A stretch of 64,000 nucleotides of DNA, taken from contig DASXUX010000044.1 of NCBI GenBank assembly GCA_036504595.1, positions 68,114-132,113 on the forward strand. Reading direction: 5' to 3'. Shown piece by piece: positions 33,787-43,400 of the stretch. The DNA comes from DASXUX01 sp036504595. GTDB taxonomy: Bacteria > Planctomycetota > SZUA-567 > H5-PLA8. The translations under genes and the position numbers were made by a program. The notes beneath the pieces are model-generated. The model saw only the letters and a list, made by a program, of their open reading frames with translations. It had not been told where the DNA came from and did no database searches. The first letter of the stretch is position 1. Each line of letters opens with the position of its first letter.

Positions 33787-35898
33787 CTAGTTCTCCGGCT
33801 TTGCGCCCGCCAAGTTCTGGTAGTACAGCCGAATCTGGCGCGCGTACTTCGCCGGCATCTTGCCTTTGATGGCCTGTTCGACTTCGGCGCGATCCTTCGG
33901 CGCCAGCGTCACGTTCCAGTTGCTCTGCTGCACTTCGCCGAGTTTGCCGTACTGGAACTGTCCCACGCCGGCCTCATGGTCCTTGCTTTCGCTCTTCGGC
34001 GGCGGCGGCTGCGCGGTCTTCTGCTGTTCCTTGGTCTTGGATTGCGCCATCGACTGCTGCGCTTTCTGCATGGCCTGCATCGCTTGAGCCTGCTGCTGCA
34101 TAGCCTGCTGCTTCTGGCCCTGCTCCATCGACTTCTCCGCCTGCTGCATCGCCTGTTGAGCTTCCTGCATGGCCTGCTGCGCTTCCTCCGGCATGGCCTG
34201 CCCGAGCTCCTTCGCCTGATCGGCCAGATCCTGCTGCTGCGGAGCTTGCTGCTGCATCTGCTGCTGATCGGCTTGAGCGGTCTGGTCGGCGAGCTGTTTT
34301 TCGGCGGCCTGCATGTTCTGCATCGCCTGATCCATCGCCTTGTCGGCCGCTTGCTGGTCGGCCTGAGCCAGCTCCTTCATCGCGGCTGCTTCGGCCTTGT
34401 CGAGCGCCTGCATTGCCTGCTGTTCGGACTTCGCGGCTTCCTGCGGCTTCTGATCGGCGAGCTGCTGCGCGGCCTGTTCCATCGCCTTCTCGGCTTGCTG
34501 CATCGCGTCGGCGACGGGCTTGTCCTGCTGATTCTGTTCTTCCTTCTTGGCCTGGTCGGCCACCTGCTGAGCCTGCTCGGCGAGGTTCTTCTCGGGCTTA
34601 GCCAGGCTTTGAGCGTTCTCCGGCTTGGCCTGATCGGTCTGGTTTTTCAGATCCTGCTGCTTTTCGCGAAGCTCGTTGATCTTGTCGAGTTGCTGCTGCA
34701 GTTCGGCGACTTTCTCCTGCTGATCCTGCGTGCTGGCCATCTGCTCTTCGGTGCGTTTGATCGCATCGTTGATCGCCTGCAAAACTTCTTCCTGCTTCTT
34801 TGTCGCTTCGGGAGCTTTGTTGTCGGCGATCTGCTCCTTGGCCTGGTCGGACTTCTGTTCGGCCGGCGCGAGTTGCTTATCTTCCTTCTTCAACTCATCC
34901 AGCGCCTTCGACACGTCGCCCTGATCCTTCACCGCTTCGTTGACGGCCTTCTCGTTCTTCTGGTCGAGGTTCTTCGTTTCGTTGAGCGCCTGCTCCTGCT
35001 TTTCCTTGGCCGCCTTCAGTTGCTCCAATTTCTCTTCAAGCTTGGCCGTCTTGTCGTTGTTCTGGCTAAGCTGCTTGTCGGCTTCCTTCAGCGCCGCGAG
35101 TACGTCCTGTTCTTTCTGTTCGGCCGCGCGCGTCTTATTTTCGGTGATGTCGTTCTGCGCTTCGTTGGACTTCTTCTCGGCCTGAGCTTGCTCCAGTTTC
35201 TCCATCGCCTTCTTCACGTTCTCTTGAGCCTGCTCGTTGGCCTTGTCCTGAGCCTGCTCCTTCAGCTCTTTCACCGCCTTCTCGAGCTCGTCGGTCGCTT
35301 CCTTCTGCTTCTCGTTGGTCTCGGCCAGAGCCTTCTTCTCTTCTTCGTTGAGCTGGCTCTTGGGCTTGCCTTCCAGATTTTCTTTCTGCGCGCGAGTGTC
35401 CTTCAGCTTTTCGAGCGCTTCGATCTGCTTCTTGATCGCCTGCGCAAGCACCTTCTGGCCCATGGCTGGAGCGATCTCGCGTTTGAGCGTCCGGAGGATT
35501 TCTTCGAGCTCCTTCACGACCGTTTCTTGCCCGCCCATCGCGTCCTTCAGGCGATCCTTCGCCTCCGCCTGCTCCTTGCGAGCGCGGTGCATGACGTCGA
35601 TGATTTCTTTGACGCGCTTGGTGCCGAGGTTGTCGAGCTTGCCCGTGGCGTTCTTCATGGGCTCTTTGGACTGCAGTTCGAGCAGATTCTGCTGAATCTC
35701 CTCGAGTAAATCGCGCATGTTGTCGGACGTCTTGAGAAGCTGATTGCCGAGCTTCTCCTGCGAGCTCTGCACCGGCCGGATGCCCTTGATGGGGTCTTCC
35801 TTTTCGGTTTTCGGCGTCGTCGTTTCAGCCGCCAGATTCGCCGCGCAGAACACCACCAGCGCCGCCAGCCAGCCATATTGCGCGTGATTAAACTTCAT
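33787..35898 (-). CDS. Very long exported Gln/Ala/Lys/Glu coiled-coil protein
   Basis: 703 residues from ATG 35898, which opens a signal peptide (YGWLAALVVFCAANLAAET). From about 70 to 650 the sequence is almost pure coiled coil: Lys/Glu-rich in the first half (KALAETNEKQKEATDELEKA) and Gln/Ala-rich in the second (AMQQAEKAMEQAAQQLADQK). The last 60 residues are different and look folded: FQYGKLGEVQQSNWNVTLAP, AEVEQAIKGKMPAKYARQ and IRLYYQNLAGA. That end resembles the C-terminus of large coiled-coil proteins encoded near MoxR genes in planctomycetes (inference from memory). A periplasmic filament or spacer is plausible. Its low complexity produces a long antisense open frame that is not a gene. 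Confidence 0.8.
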   Translation of the reverse strand: MKFNHAQYGWLAALVVFCAANLAAETTTPKTEKEDPIKGIRPVQSSQEKLGNQLLKTSDNMRDLLEEIQQNLLELQSKEPMKNATGKLDNLGTKRVKEIIDVMHRARKEQAEAKDRLKDAMGGQETVVKELEEILRTLKREIAPAMGQKVLAQAIKKQIEALEKLKDTRAQKENLEGKPKSQLNEEEKKALAETNEKQKEATDELEKAVKELKEQAQDKANEQAQENVKKAMEKLEQAQAEKKSNEAQNDITENKTRAAEQKEQDVLAALKEADKQLSQNNDKTAKLEEKLEQLKAAKEKQEQALNETKNLDQKNEKAVNEAVKDQGDVSKALDELKKEDKQLAPAEQKSDQAKEQIADNKAPEATKKQEEVLQAINDAIKRTEEQMASTQDQQEKVAELQQQLDKINELREKQQDLKNQTDQAKPENAQSLAKPEKNLAEQAQQVADQAKKEEQNQQDKPVADAMQQAEKAMEQAAQQLADQKPQEAAKSEQQAMQALDKAEAAAMKELAQADQQAADKAMDQAMQNMQAAEKQLADQTAQADQQQMQQQAPQQQDLADQAKELGQAMPEEAQQAMQEAQQAMQQAEKSMEQGQKQQAMQQQAQAMQAMQKAQQSMAQSKTKEQQKTAQPPPPKSESKDHEAGVGQFQYGKLGEVQQSNWNVTLAPKDRAEVEQAIKGKMPAKYARQIRLYYQNLAGAKPEN

Positions 35899-36064
35899 GC
35901 TTCGTCCCCCCTTACAGAGACAGCCCGCACCCAGCGCCCACATACACCACTGCACTTGTGCTTCTTTCGCTTTACATGGATACACGCGACGGCCCTTTTT
36001 TGTTGGCTGAAACCGTCGCTTTTCGCAGCGCAAAGTCAGCCCCAAGCATAACCTGCAATATCCG

Positions 36065-36529
36065 TTATCGTCTGAACCTTACAATCCTGACCTCGCCGTC
36101 GTAATCGAGATGCTTCAGTTCGTCTTCCATCAGCGCCAGCACTTTCTCAGGGCTGCCGCCGCCGGTGCCGGCGCCAATCAGCGGAAAAGCGATGGAGCGC
36201 CAGCCATGTTCTTTCGCCAGCGAGAGCGCGTTGCGCACGCTGCCGCGAATTGACTTCTCAGACGACCGCCACAGCATGCTGATTCCGGCGACGTGAATAA
36301 TGGATTTGAACGGCAGCTTGCCGGCGCCCGTCGTTACAGCTCCGCCTAATGGAATAGAGCCCTTCCTGCCAAGCTCCCAAAAGGGCGCGTAGCCCGCACG
36401 CTTCTTGATTGCTCCCGAAACGCCTTGCGGCAGCAGCAGCCACCAGGGAATGATGTTGCGATTCCAGGCGTTGACGATGACATCAACGTCCTGGTCGAGC
36501 AGATCGCCATCAACCACCCGCACGATCAC
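36065..36529 (-). CDS. Macrodomain protein (ADP-ribose binding or hydrolysing)
   Basis: 154 residues from a GTG at 36529. Macrodomain motifs are clear: VVDGDLLDQDVDVIVNAWNR (with the Asn next to the ADP-ribose), QGVSGAIKKRAG, GGAVTTGAGKLPFKSIIHVA and IAFPLIGAGTGGGSPEKVL. Proteins of this type bind ADP-ribose or remove it from proteins or acetyl groups. The gene starts only 11 bases after the GH28 gene's stop codon and has no strong ribosome binding site of its own, so the two are probably co-transcribed; a link between pectin breakdown and ADP-ribose is unexpected. Confidence 0.87.
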   Translation of the reverse strand: MIVRVVDGDLLDQDVDVIVNAWNRNIIPWWLLLPQGVSGAIKKRAGYAPFWELGRKGSIPLGGAVTTGAGKLPFKSIIHVAGISMLWRSSEKSIRGSVRNALSLAKEHGWRSIAFPLIGAGTGGGSPEKVLALMEDELKHLDYDGEVRIVRFRR

Positions 36530-36540
36530 GCTGAAAGCTC

Positions 36541-37950
36541 CTACTTGAACTGAATTTCCTTCGCGTGCGCATTGATCTTCACCTTCCCGCCCGCTGCGTC
36601 CTTAATCACATTTCCGCCAACCTTGAAGTGCTCGAACGTGACGTTCTCCACCAGATGAGCGGCGTCGAAGCCCATTATTTCGGAGATGGCGTGCGGGCCA
36701 TCGACGACGGAGACGTTCCTTAGCACCACGTCGCGCAGGTGGCCGCGCTCCGGATCGTGGCCCCACATGTCCTTGCAGATCCAAAAGCGCACCAGGCGGT
36801 TGCGAGTGTCCTCGACGCGGATGTCTTCAAAGCGCACGCCGCTCACCGTCCCGCCGTCGCTCATGTGGATGGCGATTGAGCCGATTCCGTGATCGTGGAT
36901 GATGTCGCAGTCCTTAAAGAGCACGCCGCTGATGTTGTTGCGCGTCTCGTACGTGACGCCGATGCCGTAGGCGCGGTCGTTCCACACCACGCAGTTGCGC
37001 ACGGTGATGTTTTTGCATTCGGGGGCCGGCGGGGCCGCGGTCGTCTTCACGCAAATCTCGTCGTCGTTGTTGCGCAGGAAACAATTCTCGACCAGCACGT
37101 CCTGGCTGTTGACGATGTTGATCCCGTCGCTGTTCTCGCGGTGGCAGATCTCCTTCACGTTGCGGTACGTCGCGCGCGTGCAATTGAAGATCGGCGTGCA
37201 CCAGCACGGCGAATCCTTGATGATGATCCCTTCGACCAGCACATCCGTGCAGTTATGGATGGCGATCGGGCACTTCGAATGCCACGGCAGGCCGCTCATG
37301 TCCAGAATCCCGCGCCCGCGCACTTTCACATTCTTCGCATTCTCGATGCAGAACAGGTTCTGGTAGACTTTGTTCCCCGCCCAGTTCTTCTCCTGCACCG
37401 GCTTCTCGTCCGGCAGAATCTTCCCGCGAACGATCGCCCCGCCCGCGACATAGATCGTCTTGTCGCTTCCGATTTTCGTCGTCGAAACTTCATGCACGCC
37501 CGGGCCGAAATACAGAACGTTCGGGTTCTTCGCGTCCGGCACATCCGTTTCCAGGGGATTCGCAAAGAGCAGCAGCGGCCGGATAAAGCTCCCGTTGATT
37601 TCCAGGCTCAGGTTTCGCGGCTGATTCAGCGAAAACGAAATCGTGTCACCTTCCAGCGTCGGCGTAACACCGGACGAAAGCGGACGCACGACTGCCTTCT
37701 CCACTTTTCGCGCGGACTTCACCTTCAGCTTCACCTCGCCGGAAAAATCAAAATACGCAAACGACGCGGGGCCGCCGTGGAGTGTTGCCGCCGTGTAGAC
37801 GAAGACGGGCTTGCCGTCGGCCTCAAAGGTGTAATCGGCCGAAGGCTTTTCGCCCTCGGGCGCGGGGTAGAGGACCAGCTTGCTTTCGGCGGCGCTAAGC
37901 AACGTAACGAACGTGAATACCAACACGAAAACAGAAATAGTGGGTCTCAA
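36541..37950 (-). CDS. GH28-like polygalacturonase / pectin-lyase-fold protein, exported
   Basis: A 469-residue protein with a signal peptide (ISVFVLVFTFVTLLSAAES). An N-terminal beta domain (about 25-130) precedes a right-handed beta-helix. The helix shows GRGILDMSGLPW, NCTDVLVEGIIIKDSPCW, the catalytic HRENSDGINIVNS segment and NNDDEICVK, which match the NTDG and DD motifs of GH28 (NSDG here). The typical GHG and RIK sequences are altered (YGIGVTYET), so the enzyme may act on rhamnogalacturonan or another uronan or dextran-like glycan. It lies upstream of the macrodomain gene in the same transcription unit. Confidence 0.82.
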   Translation of the reverse strand: MRPTISVFVLVFTFVTLLSAAESKLVLYPAPEGEKPSADYTFEADGKPVFVYTAATLHGGPASFAYFDFSGEVKLKVKSARKVEKAVVRPLSSGVTPTLEGDTISFSLNQPRNLSLEINGSFIRPLLLFANPLETDVPDAKNPNVLYFGPGVHEVSTTKIGSDKTIYVAGGAIVRGKILPDEKPVQEKNWAGNKVYQNLFCIENAKNVKVRGRGILDMSGLPWHSKCPIAIHNCTDVLVEGIIIKDSPCWCTPIFNCTRATYRNVKEICHRENSDGINIVNSQDVLVENCFLRNNDDEICVKTTAAPPAPECKNITVRNCVVWNDRAYGIGVTYETRNNISGVLFKDCDIIHDHGIGSIAIHMSDGGTVSGVRFEDIRVEDTRNRLVRFWICKDMWGHDPERGHLRDVVLRNVSVVDGPHAISEIMGFDAAHLVENVTFEHFKVGGNVIKDAAGGKVKINAHAKEIQFK

Positions 37951-37955
37951 GGATC

Positions 37956-38003
37956 CCCCTCACCCGGCGCTGCGCGCCACCCTCTCCCTCCCGGGGGAGA
38001 GGG
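37956..38003. repeat. Two-hairpin repeat of the CCCTCTCCC family
   Basis: GGCGC-TGC-GCGCC (37966-37978) next to CCCTCTCCC (37980-37988) and GGGAGAGGG (37995-38003), preceded by CCCCCTCACCC. It lies just upstream of the GH28 start and downstream of the MoxR gene. Confidence 0.8.
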
Positions 38004-38046
38004 TAATCCCCGGCACCGTCCCGAATGCCAAGAGTCGGCCGCGCCG

Positions 38047-39084
<1,038 letters not shown>

Positions 39085-39096
39085 CGGGATCTCCTG

Positions 39097-39154
39097 TAGC
39101 GCAATCCTCCCGGATTGCGTCCTCGGCGTGCGCAATCCAGGAGGATTGCGCTAC
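39097..39154. repeat. Pair of CGCAATCC palindromes in inverted order
   Basis: CGCAATCC-TCCC-GGATTGCG (39100-39119) and CGCAATCC-AGGA-GGATTGCG (39131-39150), the second followed by CTACT as the mirror of the leading TAG. Related copies are at 44946 and 45047. It lies just upstream of the MoxR start. Confidence 0.85.
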
Positions 39155-39184
39155 TAAGCCGCGTTTATACCCGTCAGCACAGGC

Positions 39185-39294
39185 AAGGGTCAAGGGCTTC
39201 AGGCTTTGGACTTTGGGCATTAGGCTTTGGGCATTGGGCTTTAGGCACTGATCGCAGAGACCCAAGGCCCATAGCCCAAAGTCCAAAGTCCCAA
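39185..39294. repeat. Paired inverted heptamer arrays (TTGGGCA / GCCCAAA)
   Basis: Left arm has nine units (AAGGGTC, AAGGGCT, TCAGGCT, TTGGACT, TTGGGCA, TTAGGCT, TTGGGCA, TTGGGCT, TTAGGCA; 39185-39247). Right arm has five complementary-type units (ACCCAAG, GCCCATA, GCCCAAA, GTCCAAA, GTCCCAA; 39260-39294). It lies between divergent MoxR and MBL genes. Confidence 0.92.
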
Positions 39295-39366
39295 GCCTTC
39301 TTTTGAACGATTGCTTTTCCCTCCCGCTCTGTATAAAAGACTCCGGCGGACTCAGGAGGACTTTCA

Positions 39367-40062
39367 ATGCCCTTTCTCACGTACTACGGCCACTCGGCGA
39401 TACAGCTCGAAGACGGCAAATTCACGCTGCTCATCGACCCGTTCTTCTCCGGCAACCCGCTCGCGCCCATCAAGCCCGCGCAGATCGAAAAATGCGACTA
39501 CATCCTGGTCACGCATGGCCACGGCGACCACCTCGGCGACACGGTGGCCCTTGCCAAGCGCCATAAATCAACCGTCATCGCCACCTACGAACTGGGCCTG
39601 TATCTGCAGCAAAAAGAAGTGACGGTGCACGCGATGGCCGTCGGCGGCAGCCACGATTTCCCATTCGGCCGCGTGAAGATGACGCCCGCCCTGCACGGCT
39701 GCGGCGGCGAACCTGACGTGGACGGTGTCACTCCGCCGGCCAACATGCCCGTCGGTTACCTCATCACCTTCGGCAAGAAGGTTCTCTACCACGCCGGCGA
39801 CACAGCGCTGTTCTCCGACATGAAACTCATCGGCGAGAAGACGACGATCAACGTGGCCTGCCTGCCGATCGGGGACAATTTCACGATGGGAATTGACGAC
39901 GCCGCGCGCGCCAATGAGTTCCTCAACGCGGAACGCTGCGTGCCGGTGCACTACAACACGTACGAGGTGATCAAAGCCGACGCCAAAGCCTTCGCCTTCA
40001 AAATCGAGAAGCAAGGCAAGAAGTGCACGATCCTCAAGCCCGGCGAACGGCTGGAGTACTGA
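39367..40062 (+). CDS. UPF0173-type metallo-beta-lactamase-fold hydrolase
   Basis: A 231-residue cytoplasmic protein with CAGGAGGA before ATG 39367. It starts LTYYGHSAIQLEDGKFTLLI and has IDPFFSGNP, the metal-binding VTHGHGDHLGDT, ALHGCGG, VLYHAGDTALFSDM and a late VPVHYNTYE His. These are the marks of UPF0173 (YtkL/UlaG-like) hydrolases, which coordinate two metals. The physiological substrate is unknown. A short heptamer array starts 2 bases after its stop codon. Confidence 0.9.
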   Translation: MPFLTYYGHSAIQLEDGKFTLLIDPFFSGNPLAPIKPAQIEKCDYILVTHGHGDHLGDTVALAKRHKSTVIATYELGLYLQQKEVTVHAMAVGGSHDFPFGRVKMTPALHGCGGEPDVDGVTPPANMPVGYLITFGKKVLYHAGDTALFSDMKLIGEKTTINVACLPIGDNFTMGIDDAARANEFLNAERCVPVHYNTYEVIKADAKAFAFKIEKQGKKCTILKPGERLEY

Positions 40063-40064
40063 TC

Positions 40065-40122
40065 AGTAGGCAGCGGCAGTAGGCAGGAGGCTGTATCAGA
40101 ACCGCGACCGTAAGGGAGCGGC
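40065..40122 (+). repeat. AGTAGGC array followed by REP-like copy 3
   Basis: Units AGTAGGC, a 6-base AGCGGC, AGTAGGC, AGGAGGC (40065-40091), then the CCGCGACC-family element at 40095-40122, identical to copy 1 in its core. The array begins directly after the MBL gene's stop codon. Confidence 0.85.
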
Positions 40123-40203
40123 GATTAAGTGCCGCAGGCGCGCCCCAGCGGCCCCAAGCAGCCGGGCGCAAGCCCGCTGCCCCTTATAGGCTTTGGTGAG
40201 TCC

Positions 40204-41043
40204 TCACGCGCGCCCGGATGTCTTCGCAGCGTTCCAGATGGCTCGGACTTTGTGGGCGTAATGGGGGAAGGCGCGTTCGGGGGGTTCAAGCTCTGGGTGC
40301 CACTTCTTCTCCCATTCGAAGCTGAAGAAGCTGTCGAATTTATCTTTCTTGAAGCGGCCGAGAATTTTTTCGAGCGGCAGGTCGCCGGCGCCGACCATCA
40401 CGTAGGTGATTTTTCCGTCGGGGCCTCTGTAGCCGTCCTTTAGATGACAATAGCAGATGTGCTTTCGGACTTTGTCGTACGTCACATCCCACGGCTCGAT
40501 GCCCGTTTCGTAGGCGTTCAGAATATCGTAGACGATGCCAAACCCCGCCGGATTGCTGACCGTGTTGACGATCTGCATCACGCGATCGCCGGAGCACCAG
40601 TCGTCGTGCGTCTCCAGGCCGATCTTCACGCCGCGCTTGGCGGCTTCGTCGGCCAGCGGCTTGATCGCACTCGCGACTTTGGCGGTGATCTCGTCCTTGT
40701 TCGCGTCCTTCGAAATTCCGCCGCCGAACGTGCGCACGTACTTGGCGCCCATCGCTTCGGCAATCGCCAGAAGCTTGCGCATCAGCGCCTGGTTCTCGGC
40801 GATCTTTGCCTTATCGGCGAACGCAAAGGTGCAGTAGCCCATGATGCTCATAACGGGCACGCCTGCATCGCGGAAAACCTTTCCGCACTGCTTCGCCAAG
40901 TCCAGCGGCGCGTCCGGATAGAAGTGGTTTTTGTCTTCCTTCGTGCGCAGTTCGATGCCGTCGTACCCATACGCCTTCGCGTTCTGGGCGATTTGTTCCC
41001 ATGACCAATCCGGGCAACCGAGCGTGGTGAATGAGAGTTTCAT
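40204..41043 (-). CDS. Sugar phosphate isomerase/epimerase (AP endonuclease 2 / TIM barrel)
   Basis: 279 residues with AAAGGAG before ATG 41043. It has the xylose-isomerase-like barrel: KLSFTTLGCPDWSWEQIAQ, YGYDGIELRT, GVPVMSIMGY, KYVRTFGGGISKDA, GVKIGLETHDDWCSG (metal Glu) and ICYCHLKDGYRGPDG (His). Substrate is open; relatives interconvert keto sugars, inositols or hydroxypyruvate. No signal peptide, so cytoplasmic. The gene has its own upstream region, made of an inverted heptamer array. Confidence 0.85.
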   Translation of the reverse strand: MKLSFTTLGCPDWSWEQIAQNAKAYGYDGIELRTKEDKNHFYPDAPLDLAKQCGKVFRDAGVPVMSIMGYCTFAFADKAKIAENQALMRKLLAIAEAMGAKYVRTFGGGISKDANKDEITAKVASAIKPLADEAAKRGVKIGLETHDDWCSGDRVMQIVNTVSNPAGFGIVYDILNAYETGIEPWDVTYDKVRKHICYCHLKDGYRGPDGKITYVMVGAGDLPLEKILGRFKKDKFDSFFSFEWEKKWHPELEPPERAFPHYAHKVRAIWNAAKTSGRA

Positions 41044-41096
41044 GGATGAGCTCCTTTGTATGAGGACTCTTTTTCTAAACGCGGAGAACGGAAACG

Positions 41097-41205
41097 GGTA
41101 TGGGGTATCGAGTATAGGGTATGGGGGTTGATTTTTATCGCAAGCGACCCCGAGACCCTATACCCCATACCCGATACCCCCGCTGTTCCTCTGCGTCCTC
41201 CGCGG
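41097..41205. repeat. Paired inverted heptamer arrays (GGTATGG / NNATACC) plus a nonamer pair
   Basis: Left arm: GGTATGG, GGTATCG, AGTATAG, GGTATGG (41097-41124). Right arm: CTATACC, CCATACC, CGATACC (41158-41178), identical with flanks over 25 bases to 2434-2458. Two 9-base units (CCTCTGCGT, CCTCCGCGG) follow at 41188-41205. Confidence 0.92.
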
Positions 41206-41214
41206 TGAAAAGTT

Positions 41215-43122
41215 TCAGCCTTCGAGGTACGTATACCCATCCATCCCGTTCTGGTACATCGTAGTGAACAGGCGCAGGTCTTCGAGCGTCATCTTGCCGG
41301 CGCGGACGGCGGCTTCGGAGGCCGAGCGCAAGCGGTGGATCATCTCGTTCTTGTCGTAGCTGACATAATGGAGCACGTCTTCTACGGTATCGCCAGTCTC
41401 GACTTGTTCGACGCGGTAGCCGTTTTCGTCAAGAGCCACGTGGACGGCGTTCGTGTCGCCGAACAGGTTGTGCAAGTCGCCGAGAATTTCCTGGTACGCT
41501 CCAACGAGGAATATCCCCAGGAAGTACGGTTCGGGCGTGAGCGGGTGCATTTCGAGCACGCTCTTCACGTCCTTCAGGTCGATGAAGTTCTCGATCTTTC
41601 CGTCGCTGTCGCAGGTGATGTCCGCCAGCACGCCGCGGCGCGCGGGCCGTTCGTTCAAGCGGTGGATCGGCATGATCGGGAACAGATGGTTGATGGCCCA
41701 ATGGTCAGGCACGCTCTGGAAGAGCGAGAAATTACAAAAGTAGGTGTCGGCCATGCTGCGTTCCAGCCGGTCGAGTTCTTCCGGGACGAGCGGCATGACC
41801 CTGACGATCTTCAGCACGCGCTTGCAGGTCAGCCAGAACAGCTTTTCGGCCAGCGCGCGCTGCTTCAGGCTTAGGTAGCCGAGGTTGAACATCGTCACGG
41901 CTTCATCGCGCATCTGCACGGCGTCGTGATAGGCTTCGAGGAAGTTCTTGCGCGTGACGGAGGCGCAGGTTTCGCGCAGATTCCACAACACGTTCGGGGC
42001 GTCTTCAGGCAGTTCGATGTGCGGGTCTTCGCCGCCGCCGTTCTGCGGCACGGTCTCCGCCACGCCCAGCACGTTCATGATCAGCATGCTGTGGTGAGCG
42101 GTCAGCGCGCGTCCGGATTCGCTGACGATGCTGGGATGTTCCACGCCGGCTTCGTCGCAGACTTCCATCACCTGGAAGATGACGTCGTTGGCGTACTCCT
42201 GCATCGAGTAGTTCATCGATGCGTCAAAGTTCGTGTTGCTGCCGTCGTAATCCACGGCCAGGCCGCCGCCGACGTCCAGGTACTTCAGGCCGGCGCCGAG
42301 CTTGTTCAGTTCGACGTAGAAGCGCGCGGCTTCTTTGAGCGCCGACTTGATGTTGCGGATGGCACTGACCTGGCTGCCGATGTGGAAGTGCAACAGTTGC
42401 AGGCAATCCAGCATTTCTTTCGCGCGCAAGACTTCGCAGACTTGCAGCATTTCTTCGGCGGTGAAACCGAACTTCGATTTGTCGCCGCTGCTCTGTTCCC
42501 ACCGGCCGGTTCCGCGCGCGTTGAGTTTGGCGCGGATGCCGATCATCGGACGGACCTTATGCTTGTCGGCCATGCGCAGCACCAGGTCGAGCTCGGTGAC
42601 TTTTTCGAGAACGATCACGATCTTGCGGTCGAGCTTGCTGCCGAGCAGCGCCAGCTCGAGATATTCTTCATCTTTGTAGCCGTTGCAGATGAAGAGCGCG
42701 TCGGGCGTGTCGAGCAGCGCGAGGATGGTCATCAATTCGGGCTTGCTGCCGGCTTCGAGCCCGAAATGGAAATCGCGGCCGTGTTTGACGAGCGCTTCGA
42801 CGACGTGACGCTCCTGATTCACCTTGATCGGGTACACGCCGCGGAAGAAGCCGCGATAGTTCTGTTCTTTAATGGCGGTGTTGAAGCAGTTGTTCAGTTC
42901 TTCGACACGGTGTTTCAAGATATCCGGGAAGCGGATCAACATCGGCGAGCCGATTCCGCGCGCCTCGATGTCCGCGACCAGCACTTTCAAGTCGATGCCA
43001 GTGTCTTTCAATCCCGTCGGATGGACGACGAGGTGACCCTGGTCATTGACCGAGAAAAACTGCCGGCCCCAGTTGTTTACGCCGTATAGTTCAACTGCGT
43101 CCTGTACGGACCAGCTTTCCAC
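41215..43122 (-). CDS. speA: Biosynthetic arginine decarboxylase
   Basis: GTG 43122 is chosen because AGGAGG lies about 9 bases upstream and the protein then has the usual length (635 residues). Fold type III PLP enzyme: GVYPIKVNQERHVVEAL carries the PLP lysine, and FGLEAGSKPEL, LHFHIGSQVSAIRNIKSAL, YLDVGGGLAVDYDGS, PSIVSESGRALTAHHS and the C-terminal LGIFLVGAYQEILGDLHNLF are characteristic of SpeA. It makes agmatine from arginine, the first step to putrescine and spermidine; no agmatinase or agmatine deiminase gene is nearby. It acts in the cytoplasm. Confidence 0.95.
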   Translation of the reverse strand: MESWSVQDAVELYGVNNWGRQFFSVNDQGHLVVHPTGLKDTGIDLKVLVADIEARGIGSPMLIRFPDILKHRVEELNNCFNTAIKEQNYRGFFRGVYPIKVNQERHVVEALVKHGRDFHFGLEAGSKPELMTILALLDTPDALFICNGYKDEEYLELALLGSKLDRKIVIVLEKVTELDLVLRMADKHKVRPMIGIRAKLNARGTGRWEQSSGDKSKFGFTAEEMLQVCEVLRAKEMLDCLQLLHFHIGSQVSAIRNIKSALKEAARFYVELNKLGAGLKYLDVGGGLAVDYDGSNTNFDASMNYSMQEYANDVIFQVMEVCDEAGVEHPSIVSESGRALTAHHSMLIMNVLGVAETVPQNGGGEDPHIELPEDAPNVLWNLRETCASVTRKNFLEAYHDAVQMRDEAVTMFNLGYLSLKQRALAEKLFWLTCKRVLKIVRVMPLVPEELDRLERSMADTYFCNFSLFQSVPDHWAINHLFPIMPIHRLNERPARRGVLADITCDSDGKIENFIDLKDVKSVLEMHPLTPEPYFLGIFLVGAYQEILGDLHNLFGDTNAVHVALDENGYRVEQVETGDTVEDVLHYVSYDKNEMIHRLRSASEAAVRAGKMTLEDLRLFTTMYQNGMDGYTYLEG

Positions 43123-43267
43123 TGTCCAGACTTCCTCCTGAATTGTGCGGAGACTGTGTGCGACGGGCGCCCCCACACGCCGCGTTGTCTGCCATATGTG
43201 CAAAGTTATTTCGCAAACCGATTCAACGCAAGAGTTTTTGGGGAAGAAGGTGAAAAAAGTTTTTGGG

Positions 43268-43365
43268 AGTGGTACTTGGGGAGTGGTGAGTGGTCGAGTG
43301 GTGGTCTACGTTAGCACGCGTCGGTTCGGTGCCACTCACGACTCACCACTCACCACTCACCAAAG
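43268..43365. repeat. Paired inverted heptamer arrays (AGTGGTN / ACCACTC)
   Basis: Left arm AGTGGTA, CTTGGGG, AGTGGTG, AGTGGTC (43268-43295). Right arm GCCACTC, ACGACTC, ACCACTC, ACCACTC, ACCAAAG (43331-43365). The structure sits between the divergent speA and sulfatase genes. Confidence 0.9.
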
Positions 43366-43400
43366 ACGGTGTATCCGGACTGGAGGGAGGTTTTTCGAAC

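Noticed and set aside
33976..35709. 577-codon plus-strand open frame rich in Leu
   Set aside because: It is the antisense of the Gln/Lys-rich coiled-coil gene; CAG/CTG-type codons leave the complementary frame open. No start signal or protein-like pattern beyond the low complexity.
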